Assembly (NCBI GenBank): GCA_012521675.1
Contig: JAAYLU010000018.1
Location: forward strand, 1 to 45,679
Direction: 5' to 3'
DNA from: Synergistaceae bacterium
Lineage (GTDB): Bacteria > Synergistota > Synergistia > Synergistales > Aminobacteriaceae
DNA: 45,679 nt
Shown here one piece after another: positions 1 through 9,600 of this stretch. The notes beneath the pieces were generated by a model. It did no database searches and was not told the DNA's origin. It was given only the letters and a program-made list of their open reading frames with translations. The translations under genes and the position numbers were made by a program. Position 1 is the stretch's first letter, and the number at the start of each line of letters is the position of its first letter.

Positions 1-1
1 C

Positions 2-94
2 CATATAACCCCGTGGAGTAAAGGCGGCAGGACGACCGCCGCAAACTGTCAAATGCTTTGCGCAGATTGTAACAGGCGCAAGAGTGATGTTTAA
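2..94 (+). CDS. HNH endonuclease, C-terminal end (partial)
   Basis: Only the last 30 codons are in the window; the gene enters from the left edge and stops at TAA 92-94. The translation begins [15 protein letters not shown] and continues with [14 protein letters not shown]. This is the core of an HNH nuclease: the second His, the PxxxGG turn, the Asn, and a CxxCN zinc-type pair followed by basic residues. Such domains occur in restriction enzymes, phage enzymes and homing endonucleases, and the remaining gene would be needed to choose. It is followed by a strong terminator (171-214) and then by a headless beta-helix gene, which suggests an insertion or rearrangement. Confidence 0.75.
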   Translation, partial: HITPWSKGGRTTAANCQMLCADCNRRKSDV

Positions 95-170
95 TGCGAG
101 TATCGCGGCTTATCTTTAAGTATCGTTTAGCAGATTTAAGCGACAAACAAGCGACAAAACGGAAGTCGAA

Positions 171-214
171 CACGGCATAAACCCAGTAATATCAAGGGTT
201 TGTGCCGTGTTTTA
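171..214 (+). terminator. Rho-independent terminator after the HNH gene
   Basis: A 14-bp stem (171-184 with 196-209, one G-T pair) closes an 11-base loop and is followed directly by TTTT and a further T-rich stretch to 226. It ends the transcript of the HNH gene and separates it from the beta-helix fragment. Confidence 0.8.
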
Positions 215-243
215 TATAGTCTTTTTCAAAGGACGGTCCGACG

Positions 244-687
244 GTGACGAACACCATCTTATGGGGGTCGGGTTCCGCCGTGGGACAGGTTTTTGTGGAA
301 CCGGGCCGCACACTGAAAATCATCTATTCCATAGTCGATACCGTCATTTTTCCAGGCGAGGGCAACACAGACGCCGATCCCAAGCTCGGCCCGCTGGCGG
401 ACAACGGCGGCCCGACACAGACCTGCGCCCTGCTCGAGGGCAGCTCCGCCATAGACAGCGGAACTAATACGGGCGCGCCGTCAACCGACCAGCGCGGCGT
501 CTCCCGTCCGCAGGGGTTAGGATACGACATCGGCGCCTACGAGAAAGAGCAGGCCCCCGTTCCCCCGAAGCCCGGCTCATCGGGCGGTGGCGGCTGCGCG
601 GCGGATCCCTTCTCCCCCTGGGCGCTGGCCCTCTTCGCGCCCCTGGCTCCGCTAGCGTGGAGAAGACGGCCAGGCACAGCACTTTGA
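244..687 (+). pseudogene. Truncated Synerg-CTERM beta-helix protein (C-terminal remnant)
   Basis: The 147-codon frame starts with GTG but begins in mid-fold: TNTILWGSG is the last beta-helix rung of this family. A choice-of-anchor-Q-type region (DPKLGPLADNGGPTQT, then SSAIDSG and TDQRG) and a C-terminal signal GSSGGGGCAADPF, hydrophobic segment and RRR follow. The same order is seen in the full-length proteins at 25966-27567 and 42799-44475, which carry a signal peptide and about 350 residues more. The frame is open back only to a TAG at 217-219, and no signal peptide or clear ribosome site is present. It is probably the non-secreted remains of a gene whose 5' part was removed when the HNH-bearing segment arrived. 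A silent recombination cassette is an alternative. Confidence 0.75.
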
Positions 688-909
688 TGACATCCCGTAC
701 GGGTTCCGTCTTCTCGTGGATTGTGGACTGTTGAACCGCACAAGGCACGCGTAAGCGTGATCGTCGTATTTTTGCCTATGTCATAGGGTGCTGATCGGTT
801 CCGTTCTTGTCCAAAGTGGATTTAAGGGGATCCTATTTCCTACCCCCGCTTCCGGTTTTCATGTTATCATACGCATGGAGAGTATGTATGAGGGAGGGAA
901 TCTTTCTCT

Positions 910-1377
910 ATGGGGAGAGTTACAGCCGTCTGCACAAGCTCCGTTCGTCAGGAGCCGAAGGTGGTGGTGGACTCGATTCGCCTGATCGAGGGCGGAGTCG
1001 AGGGTGATTCGCATTTTGGATTGACGGAGAGGGAGGTAAGCCTGCTGCGCGCCGAGGACATACGGGAAGCGGAACTTGAAGCAGGGTTCCCCTTTCCCGC
1101 GGGATCGTTGGCAGAAAACCTGATCGTCGAAGGGCTGCCCCCGGACCTGGCTCCGGGCGCCAGGATCGCGCTGGGCGAGTCCGCGGTTCTTGAGGTTGTG
1201 GAGAAGGGGAAGAAGCCTGGAGAGCCGCATTCATACGATTACCGTGGGTGGTGTCTTCTGCCGACGGTCGGCTTTTTCCTTCGCGTAATTAAAGAGGGTG
1301 GAGTTTCCACCGGAGACGAGGTCGTGCTTCTACGAGGCCGTCATGCCGGTACCGCCGAGAGGCGTCCGACAATATAG
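910..1377 (+). CDS. MOSC-domain protein
   Basis: This 155-residue protein is the length of a stand-alone MOSC domain. MOSC domains are C-terminal in molybdenum-cofactor sulfurases and are thought to handle sulfur or bind molybdopterin compounds through a conserved Cys. Visible features are the opening strand GRVTAVCTSS, the GVEGDSHFG turn near residues 33-41, SLLRAEDI, the NLIVEGL strand and the conserved RGWCLLPTVG motif with its Cys near residue 113. A purine-rich site (GGGAGGGAA, 893-900) precedes the ATG. The gene is followed after 27 bases by a STAS gene on the same strand. Its exact substrate cannot be read from sequence; in anaerobes such proteins often accompany molybdenum or tungsten enzymes, none of which is in view. 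Confidence 0.8.
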   Translation: MGRVTAVCTSSVRQEPKVVVDSIRLIEGGVEGDSHFGLTEREVSLLRAEDIREAELEAGFPFPAGSLAENLIVEGLPPDLAPGARIALGESAVLEVVEKGKKPGEPHSYDYRGWCLLPTVGFFLRVIKEGGVSTGDEVVLLRGRHAGTAERRPTI

Positions 1378-1404
1378 AAACCTAGATCAAAAGGAGGATC
1401 AACC

Positions 1405-1707
1405 ATGAGAATCGATATCAACAAGACTGGGAACAGCGCCAGGGTCGGCGTCAGCGGCAGCATGTACGTCGAGGATTCGGCGGAGGTAAGAGAGAGGCTG
1501 ATCGCCCTTCTCGAAGAGGGAGTGTCGAACCTGACTCTCGACCTGCACAACCTCGATTATATCGACAGCTCCGGGCTCGGAGTCCTTATCTCCATCCACA
1601 AGAGGTGCCTTCAGAAGGGCGGCAAAATGAGCGTGACGGGCCTTCGCGGGATGGTGGAGGAGCTTTTCAAGCTGACAAGGCTGGACCTGGTTTTCGAGGT
1701 TCACTAA
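1405..1707 (+). CDS. STAS-domain anti-sigma factor antagonist (SpoIIAA/RsbV type)
   Basis: The 100-residue protein is a single STAS domain. Family members bind an anti-sigma kinase and release a sigma factor or another partner; a kinase switches them off by phosphorylating a Ser. Here LHNLDYIDSSGLGVLISI (about residues 48-65) holds the DSSGLG site with the target Ser. The start is firm: AAGGAGG at 1391-1397 lies 7 bases before the ATG. No partner anti-sigma kinase or PP2C phosphatase is in the window, so its regulon is unknown. A hairpin terminator follows at 1746. Confidence 0.88.
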   Translation: MRIDINKTGNSARVGVSGSMYVEDSAEVRERLIALLEEGVSNLTLDLHNLDYIDSSGLGVLISIHKRCLQKGGKMSVTGLRGMVEELFKLTRLDLVFEVH

Positions 1708-1745
1708 TCTTATTCTATCTTGAATTCAACTTTCCATGCTGGAGG

Positions 1746-1773
1746 GGCGGCGCCGGTCATGAGCGCCGTCTTT
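1746..1773 (+). terminator. Terminator after the STAS gene
   Basis: An 8-bp stem (1746-1753 with 1763-1770, one G-T pair) is followed by TTT. It sits between two convergent genes, the STAS gene and the HD-GYP gene whose stop is at 1776. Confidence 0.6.
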
Positions 1774-1775
1774 CA

Positions 1776-2846
1776 CTAATCGCCGGGATCGGAGAAGGAG
1801 AACCCTTCGCGCAGCAGGGAGAGACAGATGTCCGTTATCTCCGGGTCGAACAGCTGTCCACGTCCTTCTTCTAACTCCTGCAAGACGCTCTCCCTTGAAA
1901 GCGCGGGGCGGTAGGGGCGATGGTTGAGCATGGCCTCGACTGAGTCGGCCAGCCCGATGATCCGCGCAGCGGGGGGTATGCGGTCACCGGCGAGCCCGTC
2001 CGGATAGCCGCTGCCGTCCATCCGTTCGTGGTGATGCAGTACCGCCGAGGAGATCACGTCGGGGAACCCCTCCTTGACCAGCAGGTCTCCGCCGATGGTG
2101 CAGTGCTCCTGCATGAGCCGCCTGTCGACCGGGCGAAGCGGCCCCGGTATGCTTAAAATCTCCGACGGTATCCCCATCATTCCAACGTCGTGCAACAGCG
2201 AAGCCGTGACAAGCTCGTCCACCTTCGATGGGGGCATGCCCAGCCCGGCGCCGATCTCCGCCGCCAGCTTGGCCGTGCCTCGCTGGTTCTTGCCGGTATA
2301 GGAGTCCTTCATCTCTACGAGTGCGGTGGTCAGGCTTATCGTCCTGATCCTCTCCGCCTCCATCTCGGTCAGGGAGTGCGCCAACAGCTCTTGTACAGAG
2401 ATCTGCTCCTCTTGATCCCTCAGGATAAGTATGCCCGACTCGCGGCCGGCGTCGAGGACCACTTGGAAGGACGCCTCGAAGCGGCGCGGACCGTTTGTGG
2501 AGTTCAGCGAGAGCACGGCGCGGCTCTCATGGTTTCGGGGCTTGGGGAAGAGCTCCTTGAGCGATACAGGCCTGCCGCCTGCGGTCGCGAGGCAGTCGCT
2601 GAGTCTCTCTCCGCCCGGGACGCCGGACTGGGCCATCAGGTTCATCGCCGCCATGTTGCAGAACTCCAGATGCTCCTCCGGCAGGGTCACCAAGATGATG
2701 GCGTCCCCCGCATGGTCCAGAAGCGTCCTCATGCGCTCCAGCTCGGAGAGGCGCCTCTTAAGCTCCGGGTAGTGGCTCTTCTTCCCCGACTTTGCACCCA
2801 GCCCCATCAGGGCGAGGAGCTGCGCGTCATCCCCCTCAATAGGCAT
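1776..2846 (-). CDS. PAS-like/HD-GYP protein, probable cyclic-di-GMP phosphodiesterase
   Basis: The 356-residue soluble protein has an N-terminal PAS-like region (about 35-150) and an HD-GYP domain (about 170-350). HD-GYP enzymes hydrolyse cyclic di-GMP with a bi- or tri-metal centre. Visible ligands are LLHDVG (H219, D220), H248, HHHE (271-274) and ADS (D301), with the GYP signature GSGYPDG at 278-284. The usual His of the early YTxGHSxRV motif is Lys here (YTGKNQRG, K186), so one metal site may be altered. The gene overlaps the end of the ErcA-like gene by 11 bases and is clearly co-transcribed with it. This links the dehydrogenase-like protein to second-messenger signalling. Confidence 0.85.
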   Translation of the reverse strand: MPIEGDDAQLLALMGLGAKSGKKSHYPELKRRLSELERMRTLLDHAGDAIILVTLPEEHLEFCNMAAMNLMAQSGVPGGERLSDCLATAGGRPVSLKELFPKPRNHESRAVLSLNSTNGPRRFEASFQVVLDAGRESGILILRDQEEQISVQELLAHSLTEMEAERIRTISLTTALVEMKDSYTGKNQRGTAKLAAEIGAGLGMPPSKVDELVTASLLHDVGMMGIPSEILSIPGPLRPVDRRLMQEHCTIGGDLLVKEGFPDVISSAVLHHHERMDGSGYPDGLAGDRIPPAARIIGLADSVEAMLNHRPYRPALSRESVLQELEEGRGQLFDPEITDICLSLLREGFSFSDPGD

Positions 2847-3987
2847 TCCGTAAAAGCGACTCCAGATCGTTCTCTGTCAGCGGAAGTGGGTTGGTGACCA
2901 TGCACGGATCTTCCGCGGCGGATTTGGCCAGCAGCGGCAGCTGCTCGAGCGACAGCCCGAGCTCGCGCAGCCTGCCCGGTACGCCTGCGTTCGACCTGAG
3001 GTCGTCGAGTCGATTCAGCAGCTCGTCAAGGGGGTCGGTAGCCGTCTCTCCCCCTCCCAAGGCTCTCAGGATCTCGACGAAGCGCCCGGGGGCGGCGGTG
3101 TAGTTTCTCTCCACCCCGTAGCGGAGCAGGAGGGAATTGCACTCTCCGTGAGGGAGGTCCAGCAGCCCTCCAAGGCTGTGGGAGAGAGCGTGCACCACGC
3201 CGAGTCCCGCGTTTGAGAAGGCCAGCCCCGCATGCATGCTGGCCAAGGTCATGCCGGTCCTGCAGGCCATGTCGGACAGATCGTCGAGTACCCTCGGAAG
3301 ATGCTCGACTACCAGGCGGATAGCGTGCAGCGCGTGCAGGTCGGTCAGATTGGAGGAAGCTCTTGATACGTACGCCTCGACAGCGTGAGTCAGGGCATCC
3401 AGCCCCGTGGCGGCCGTAAGACCCCTGTCCATCGTGACCGTGATCCGGGGGTCGGTAAGAGAGAGGTCGGGGACCATCGACTTGCTGATTATCGCGCACT
3501 TGACCTTGGTGTCGTCGTCCTTGATGATGGAGAACTGCGAGACATCGGCGGCGCTTCCCGAGGTAGACGGGATGCAGATCACCGGGGGAGAGGGATTGGG
3601 AATACGGTCTATCCCGACGAACTCCAGAACGTGGCTGCCGTTTGCGTGCACTGCGGCGATCGCCTTGGCGCAGTCCATCGGGCTGCCGCCGCCGAGCGCC
3701 AGGACCAGGTCGCAATCCTCCTCGTCATAGACCTCCGCCCCGCTCATCACCATGGAGACGGTCGGGTTGGGGCGAATGTCGGAGAAGACCACGCAGTCGA
3801 GCCTTTCCTGGCGCAGGTTTTCCACAACGCGGTCAAGCCACCCGGCCTCGATTAAACCAGGGTCGGTGGCAATGAAGACTCTAGTTCCTCCCAGATTATG
3901 TGCGTACTGCCCCGCATACTCCATGGCACCTTCGCCGAAGAGGATCTCTGGAGCCACGAACTTCCTCAGAGCAAAGCCACCCAACAT
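2836..3987 (-). CDS. ercA: ErcA-like iron-containing alcohol dehydrogenase family protein
   Basis: The 383-residue protein has the family's full length: a nucleotide-binding half with GGGSPMD (99-105) and a metal-binding half with ligands D197, H201, H266 and H280 (GLDALTH, GVVHALSH, DLPHGE). The start (LRKFVAPEILFGEGA) and the PTVSMVMSGAEVY, STSGSAADVSQF and FSNAGLGVVHALSHSLGG segments match the ErcA subgroup. ErcA was described as a regulatory rather than purely metabolic alcohol dehydrogenase in Pseudomonas, as I recall. The 11-base overlap with an HD-GYP gene supports a signalling role. It could still be an ordinary NAD-dependent alcohol dehydrogenase; the subfamily name is less certain than the fold. 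A terminator for the upstream gene lies just before it, so it should have its own promoter. Confidence 0.85.
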   Translation of the reverse strand: MLGGFALRKFVAPEILFGEGAMEYAGQYAHNLGGTRVFIATDPGLIEAGWLDRVVENLRQERLDCVVFSDIRPNPTVSMVMSGAEVYDEEDCDLVLALGGGSPMDCAKAIAAVHANGSHVLEFVGIDRIPNPSPPVICIPSTSGSAADVSQFSIIKDDDTKVKCAIISKSMVPDLSLTDPRITVTMDRGLTAATGLDALTHAVEAYVSRASSNLTDLHALHAIRLVVEHLPRVLDDLSDMACRTGMTLASMHAGLAFSNAGLGVVHALSHSLGGLLDLPHGECNSLLLRYGVERNYTAAPGRFVEILRALGGGETATDPLDELLNRLDDLRSNAGVPGRLRELGLSLEQLPLLAKSAAEDPCMVTNPLPLTENDLESLLRNAY

Positions 3988-4004
3988 ATCACCCCCCAGA
4001 ATTG

Positions 4005-4034
4005 AAAAAAGGTCGGGCGGGGAATCCCCCGCCC
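4005..4034 (-). terminator. Terminator after the FabH-like gene
   Basis: On the minus strand an 8-bp GC stem (4027-4034 with 4015-4022) and tetraloop are followed by GACC and six T (4010-4005). It ends the transcript of the FabH-like gene before the ercA-like gene. Confidence 0.8.
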
Positions 4035-4082
4035 TTCAGTCTAGCATAAATGCATCACAATTGGAAAAGTAGAGTAGATGGG

Positions 4083-5096
4083 TTACCAGCGCAGTATGGT
4101 CGTCCCCCAGGAGAAGCCCACTCCGAAGCCGACGACCATGACCCTGTCCCCCGGGCGCAGCCTGCCCTCGTCCGCGGCGTCGCGAAGTGCTATCGGAATG
4201 GTGGCGCTCACGGTGTTGCCCTTGTTTTCGATGTTGACGTAGAACTTCTCCTCCGGAATGTCGATCTCCTTTCGCAGGTGCTCGAGTATCATCCTGGTCG
4301 CCTGGTGAAACACGAATAGTTCGATGTCCTCCATCCTGAGGGAGTGGATCTCCAGGACCTGCTCCACGGCGGGAGGCACTGTCTCGAGGGTGAACCTCAG
4401 GACCTCCGGCCCGTTCATGTACAGGTTCTCCGCGCTTCTGGTGTTCCCCCACCTGTTGGTGCGCTCGACCGCCGTCTCGGGCGATCGGGGAGCTGCCCAG
4501 GCACCCGCCGGGATGATGAGCTTGTCCATGCCCGAGCCGTCCGTGCCCAGGACGAACTCCCCTATCCTGGCTGTGTCCGACCCTTCGATGAGAGTGGCGG
4601 CGGCCGCGTCGCCGAAGATCGTGCGGGTGCTCTTGTCCATCGGGTGGACTGTTCGGGTCAGAGTGTCCGCCGTGATCAGCATGACCTTCTTGGCGATGCC
4701 GGTCCCGATCAGCCCCTTGGCCAGGGCCAGTCCGTAGACGAAGCCCGAGCAGCCGAGGTTGAAGTCGAGCGCACCGGTGGTCTTCTTCAGCCCCAGCCTG
4801 TCCTGAACGACGCATGCTGTCGCGGGCAGGTAGTAGTCCGGGCACTCGGTGCACAGCAGCAGGAAGTCGATGTCGTTCCTGTCGATCCCATGCTCCTCGA
4901 AGAGCTTTTCGCCCGCCCGGGTCGCAAGATCGGATACCAGCTCTCCGTCGACTACACGTCTCTCTTTTATGCCGGTCTTCTGACTGATCTTGTCCTCGGT
5001 CCAGACTCCGAACTCCTCTACGAGCGCCTTGTTGCTCACTACCTTCGGCGGAAGGTAGTACGATATTGCCCTTATTCCGGCTCCAAAACCCTTCAT
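4083..5096 (-). CDS. Beta-ketoacyl-ACP synthase III-like protein (FabH family)
   Basis: At 337 residues this is the usual length for KAS III, which condenses an acyl-CoA with malonyl-ACP to start fatty-acid synthesis. The complete triad is visible: C116 in FNLGCSGFVYG, H264 in FVFHQATRM and N294 in ENKGNTVSAT. The C-terminal VMVVGFGVGFSWG matches the family's glycine-rich end. It stands alone, away from any fab cluster, and has its own terminator. It may therefore be a second FabH or a relative making another beta-keto product rather than the housekeeping enzyme. The ATG start fits the family N-terminus. Confidence 0.85.
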   Translation of the reverse strand: MKGFGAGIRAISYYLPPKVVSNKALVEEFGVWTEDKISQKTGIKERRVVDGELVSDLATRAGEKLFEEHGIDRNDIDFLLLCTECPDYYLPATACVVQDRLGLKKTTGALDFNLGCSGFVYGLALAKGLIGTGIAKKVMLITADTLTRTVHPMDKSTRTIFGDAAAATLIEGSDTARIGEFVLGTDGSGMDKLIIPAGAWAAPRSPETAVERTNRWGNTRSAENLYMNGPEVLRFTLETVPPAVEQVLEIHSLRMEDIELFVFHQATRMILEHLRKEIDIPEEKFYVNIENKGNTVSATIPIALRDAADEGRLRPGDRVMVVGFGVGFSWGTTILRW

Positions 5097-5344
5097 CTCT
5101 CAAACGCCTCCATGACTGTATGTACGCCGGGTTCGGCGCTGTGCCATTATCCCATTGTGCCCCGCCGGTGACAAGTCCGCCGGGAAGCTCGGTGGATTGC
5201 AATTCCCGGCCATTGTCGCTATTGCAAAGATCATGCGGGTGGAATAAAGTAGATGGCGTCCTGTCGGGAAGGGTTCGGTGCCGATGTCCTTGAATTGTAC
5301 AGACGAACCCGTCCGATTATCGGGGCGAAAGGAGCAAAAATCCT

Positions 5345-6649
5345 GTGACAAACAGCAAGTTGAAGTTCATTCACTGCGCCGACCTTCACCTGGACAGCCC
5401 CTTCAGCGGGGTGTCGGAGGCCTCCCCCGGACTGGCGCGAGTCCTCAGGGAAGCCGCTTTCAACGCCTTTCGCAACTCGGTGGACCTGGCATTGCAGGTG
5501 GGGGCGGACTTCTTTCTCGTGTCCGGAGACGTATATGACAGCGAGGACAGGAGCATAAGGGCGCAGCTGTTCTTCGTCGAGCAGCTTAAGAGGTTGGCCG
5601 ACGCGGGTATCCCGTCGTTCGTCGTCCACGGAAATCACGACCCTCTCTCCGGCTGGGAGCTCGACCGCGAGTTGCCGCCCCTGATTCACCGGTTTGGACG
5701 CGAGGTGGAGTCGGCACCTCTTGTCATCCGGGGAGAGAGGGCCGGCACAGTGCACGGCTGCAGCTTTCCCGTGCGCGACGTGGAAGAAAACCTCGCCTTG
5801 CGCTTCCACGGCAGAAGGACGGACGGGGTGAACATCGCGCTTCTTCACTGCAACGTCGGTGGAAGAAAGGGGCACGAAAACTACGCGCCCTGCTCTCTGG
5901 ACGACCTCAGGGCCTCCGGCATGGACTACTGGGCCCTGGGACATGTGCACGGCGCGGAGGTCCTCTGTCGCTCCCCCCTGATCGTCTATCCGGGCAACAT
6001 CCAGGGGCGGCATATCGGGGAGACGGGCGAGAAGGGGGTCTTCCTGGCGACCCTGGACTCCGGGGGCTCCGGTCCCGCCTCGGGCGATGTGGAGTTCATA
6101 CCCTGCGATGCTGTTCGATGGATCAGGGAGTCTCTCTCCATCGAGGGCATGGAGAGGGACGAGGAGCTGCTGACCGCCTTCGAGAACCTCGTGGAGAGGG
6201 CGAGGCGAGAGTCGGACGGGCGTCCCGCGATCGTCCGCGCGAGAGTGATCGGGCGTGGAAGGTTGAGCGCCCTGATGCGCCGCCCGGGCTTCCTGTCCGG
6301 TCCCGGAGGCCTGGTGGAGACGCTGAACCAAGGCGAGGAGGGGCGGGGTGACTTCGTACACATCGAAGGAGTGACCGACGAGACATCTCCCCCCTTCGAC
6401 CTCGAGGTTCTCTCGGCGGGAAGCCATTTCGTGGGGGATTTTCTGCAGGAGGCCCGATCCTTTGAAGAGGGGGGCGCTTTGAGGGGAAGACTGATGGACC
6501 TTCTCGCAGACCTCGGAGTGAGGGACAAGCTGCACCGAGAGGTCTTCGACCGGGTCGATGGCCTCTCGGACGACGAGATCTCGTCGCTTTTGCGCAGGGG
6601 AACCATATTGGCGCTCGAGGGACTGCTCGAGGGGGAGGACGACGAATGA
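5345..6649 (+). CDS. YhaO/SbcD-like metallophosphoesterase (DNA-repair exonuclease subunit)
   Basis: The 434-residue protein carries the five metallophosphoesterase motifs in order: HCADLHLDSP (D13, H15), SGDVYD, VHGNHDP, LLHCNVGG and GHVHG. These bind the two metal ions used to cut DNA ends in SbcD/Mre11 enzymes. The LHLDSPF start and the long C-terminal part are typical of the YhaO branch. It starts with GTG; the reading frame begins exactly at the conserved first strand KLKFIHCADLH. It overlaps the next gene, its ATPase partner, by four bases (ATGA), so the two are translationally coupled. The pair probably works as a complex on DNA double-strand ends. Confidence 0.9.
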   Translation: MTNSKLKFIHCADLHLDSPFSGVSEASPGLARVLREAAFNAFRNSVDLALQVGADFFLVSGDVYDSEDRSIRAQLFFVEQLKRLADAGIPSFVVHGNHDPLSGWELDRELPPLIHRFGREVESAPLVIRGERAGTVHGCSFPVRDVEENLALRFHGRRTDGVNIALLHCNVGGRKGHENYAPCSLDDLRASGMDYWALGHVHGAEVLCRSPLIVYPGNIQGRHIGETGEKGVFLATLDSGGSGPASGDVEFIPCDAVRWIRESLSIEGMERDEELLTAFENLVERARRESDGRPAIVRARVIGRGRLSALMRRPGFLSGPGGLVETLNQGEEGRGDFVHIEGVTDETSPPFDLEVLSAGSHFVGDFLQEARSFEEGGALRGRLMDLLADLGVRDKLHREVFDRVDGLSDDEISSLLRRGTILALEGLLEGEDDE

Positions 6650-9600
6650 GGATAAGCGAGTTCTTTGTCCGGAATTATGGAATCTTTTCAGGGGCGGGGG
6701 CCGGTCTCTCGGAGGGACTGACGGTCTTTCACGGGGACAACGAGAGCGGTAAGACCACTCTGATGAACTTCTTCCGCCGCGTCCTGTTTCCTCGCGAAAG
6801 ATACGCCCGCAAAAAGGGGAACGTCTACGAGCCGGTCGGCGGCGGACGGCACGCCGGCACAGCCAGGATAGTGATGGAGGACGGCAGGGAGTATGTCCTG
6901 ACCCTGGACGGAAAAAACAACACCATCTCCCCGGCGGGAGAAGGAGAGGCACTGCCGCTCCCGCCCGATTTTTTCTCCATAAGCAAGGACGTCTACGAGA
7001 GCGTGTTCGCGATCGGACTATGGGATATGCAGTCGATGGAGCTGCTGAACAGGTCCGACATAGCGGCCCGGTTCTTCGCTGCCGGCTCGGGACTGGGCTC
7101 CGCTTCACTGCCTGGTCTTCTATCGTCGCTGGAGGCCCGCGCCAACGAGCTGTACCGTCCGGGCGCCTCCAGGAGCGCCTCCGCTGTAAACAGGCTGCTG
7201 GCCTCCATGAGGGAGACGGACGACCAGGTGAGAGGGCTTCGAGACAGGAGTGGATCGTGGAGGGAGAAGCGCGAGGCGATGGATGAAGCCGAGAGGTCGG
7301 CGGCGGCCAGGCGCGAGGAGCTGTCCGGCATGCTGAAGCGTGCTTCGTTTTTAGAGCTGCTGGAGAAGGGGCTCGCCCCCAGGGCGGCCCTTGGGGATAT
7401 AGAGCGTCGACTGGCCGAGTCGGGAGACCTTCCCCCCTTCCCGGAGGGGGGGCTTGACAGGCTGGAGCGCCTTAAAGACGAAAAGAGACGTCTCGATTCC
7501 GCGAAGACGAGGCTCGAGTCGGATATCCGGGCCAAGGAGGAGGAGGCCGGGGAGTTGCTGAGCGACCCGCTCCTTCTGTGCTTTGAAAAAGAGCCGGAGA
7601 TACGCCTGCTCGAGCAGGAGGTCGAGCGACTCCGGACCGCGCTCGCCCGAAAAAATCGTCTTGAACGCGAACTTCCGCCGTCGCGCGACAACTTCCTCCG
7701 AAACATAGCCGACCTCTGCCCCTGGTGGAACGAGGAGCACCTGAACAGCTCCGACGTGTCGGCGGATGCGGTGGCCTTCGCCAGGCGAACAGCCGACAGG
7801 AAGGAGACCCTGGAGCGCAAGAAGGGGGAGGGGGAGAAGTCCCTCGGCCAGTGGAACCGCCTCCGGGAGGACCGTCGCGCCGAGGCCGCCTCCCTGGAGA
7901 GGGAGATGGGAGTGGTCGAGAAGAGGGCGAAGAGGGCCGCGGAGAGGTGGGATCTGATAACTCGCCTCAGGAGCGCCTTCAACGAGCTTCGTGCCCAGGA
8001 GGACGAGCTCGGATCGATGGAGGAGGTCCGATCGGCCCTTCAGGCCGAGAAGGACCGGGCCCTGGAGCAGAAACCGCTGAGGCCGGGGCTGCTTGTCGGC
8101 ATGATCTCCGGATTCCTTCTCCTGGTGGGTATAGGCGCGGCCCTCCAGGCTTTCCTTACCGCCGAATACCTGTGGGCCTTCGGCTCGGCGGCGCTATTCA
8201 CCGCGTCCCTGCTGGCCCTGCTCGCCCACAGGGACCTCTCGAAGAAGTACTCCGCAGGCCTGAAGCAGTGGGAGAGACGCCTCGAGGACCTCGGCTCCAG
8301 GCTGGAGGAGAATGAACTAATGATCGAGAGCAGGATGGAGGGCCTAGAGAGGCTGAAGACCCGGAGGGACGAGCTCTGCCTGGATCTCGGAATAGAGGCC
8401 CCTCGCTCGGAGAGCGCGATGGGGCGCATCGTCGAGGAGGGTGAGGAGGACAGGGGCTCGCAGGAGCGATTCACCCTCCTGGGGGAGAGAAACCGCCAGA
8501 TGACCGCGGTGCTCGCCAGGATGGACGCCGATGGCGTTGCCATGGAAGAGGAGCTTTCTAAGACCGAGAGAGAGCTCGATGAGCTGAACGAGGAGTGGCG
8601 CAAGTGGCTTGAGGAGCGCAAGTTCGACGAAAAACTGGGCCCCAGGGATCTCGAGGGGATAGTGCCCCGCATTCTGCAGCTGCGCTCCGAGGGGGCCATG
8701 CTCTCCTCCCGGGAGGCGGAGGCCGGGGAGCTGAACGAATACGTATCCGAGGTCGCGGACAAGATACGCACACTCTCGGAGCAGCTTGCGGGCTCATTCG
8801 ACTCCATCGGCGAGCCCGCCCCGTCGGCGGCCTCTCCTGAGGCGATACGCGCCTTCTCCTCCCTGCTGAGGCGCGCATCCGAGACGCGAAGCGCAGCCGA
8901 GTCCCTCGGCAGGGAGGCGGAAAACCTGAGGCGTTCGCTCGATGAGATCAAGGAGGAGTTCGACGGCGCGGCCAGGAAGTTAGGCGAGCTCTTCGCCGCC
9001 GCCAGTACGCCGGACGAGGAGGCCTTCGTCGCATTGGCGGAGGAATGGCGCAAGAGGGAGGCGCTTCTTGCGGGCAGGACGCAGGAGAGGAAGGTGCTCC
9101 TCGGCCTGTTCGGCTCCGAGGAGGCGCTTGGATCGGCGGAGGAGGAGTACCTGTTTCGCAGGCCGGAGGAGATCCGGTCACAGGCGGAGGAGATACGCGA
9201 GCGGATTAACAGGCTGCGATCCGAAGTCGACGAGCTAGTGGACTCGCGAGGACGCCTCGCGTCGGAGCTTGAGCGCATGGGTACCGACGAGCGCCAGAGC
9301 GAGCTCCTGTTCGCCAGGAAGGGAATGGAGAGAAAGATCGAGGCTCACCTGGAGGAGTGGCTCTCCTGTGTTTTGGCCCGTCACTTCCTGGAGGTATCGA
9401 AGGCCAGGCACGAGAGGGAGCGCCAGCCGGAGGTGATCAGGGCCGCGGGAGAGTACCTGTCACTGATGACCGACGACAGATATCTCCTCCTGTCCGAGGG
9501 AAGCGAGAAGGGACTTTCAGTCGTGCTGGAGGAGAAGGACCAGGCGCGCGGAAGGAAGGACGAGATGATGTGGAGCTCCGGACTTGCCGACCAGGTATAC

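Noticed and set aside
1-214. 3' end of a group II intron (HNH-bearing reverse transcriptase)
   Set aside because: No domain V or VI hairpin is seen after the HNH stop; a plain terminator is present instead.
5231-7108. Long minus-strand frame of 625 codons
   Set aside because: It is antisense to the YhaO/YhaN genes and rich in Arg, Pro and Gly as expected of a shadow in GC-rich DNA.
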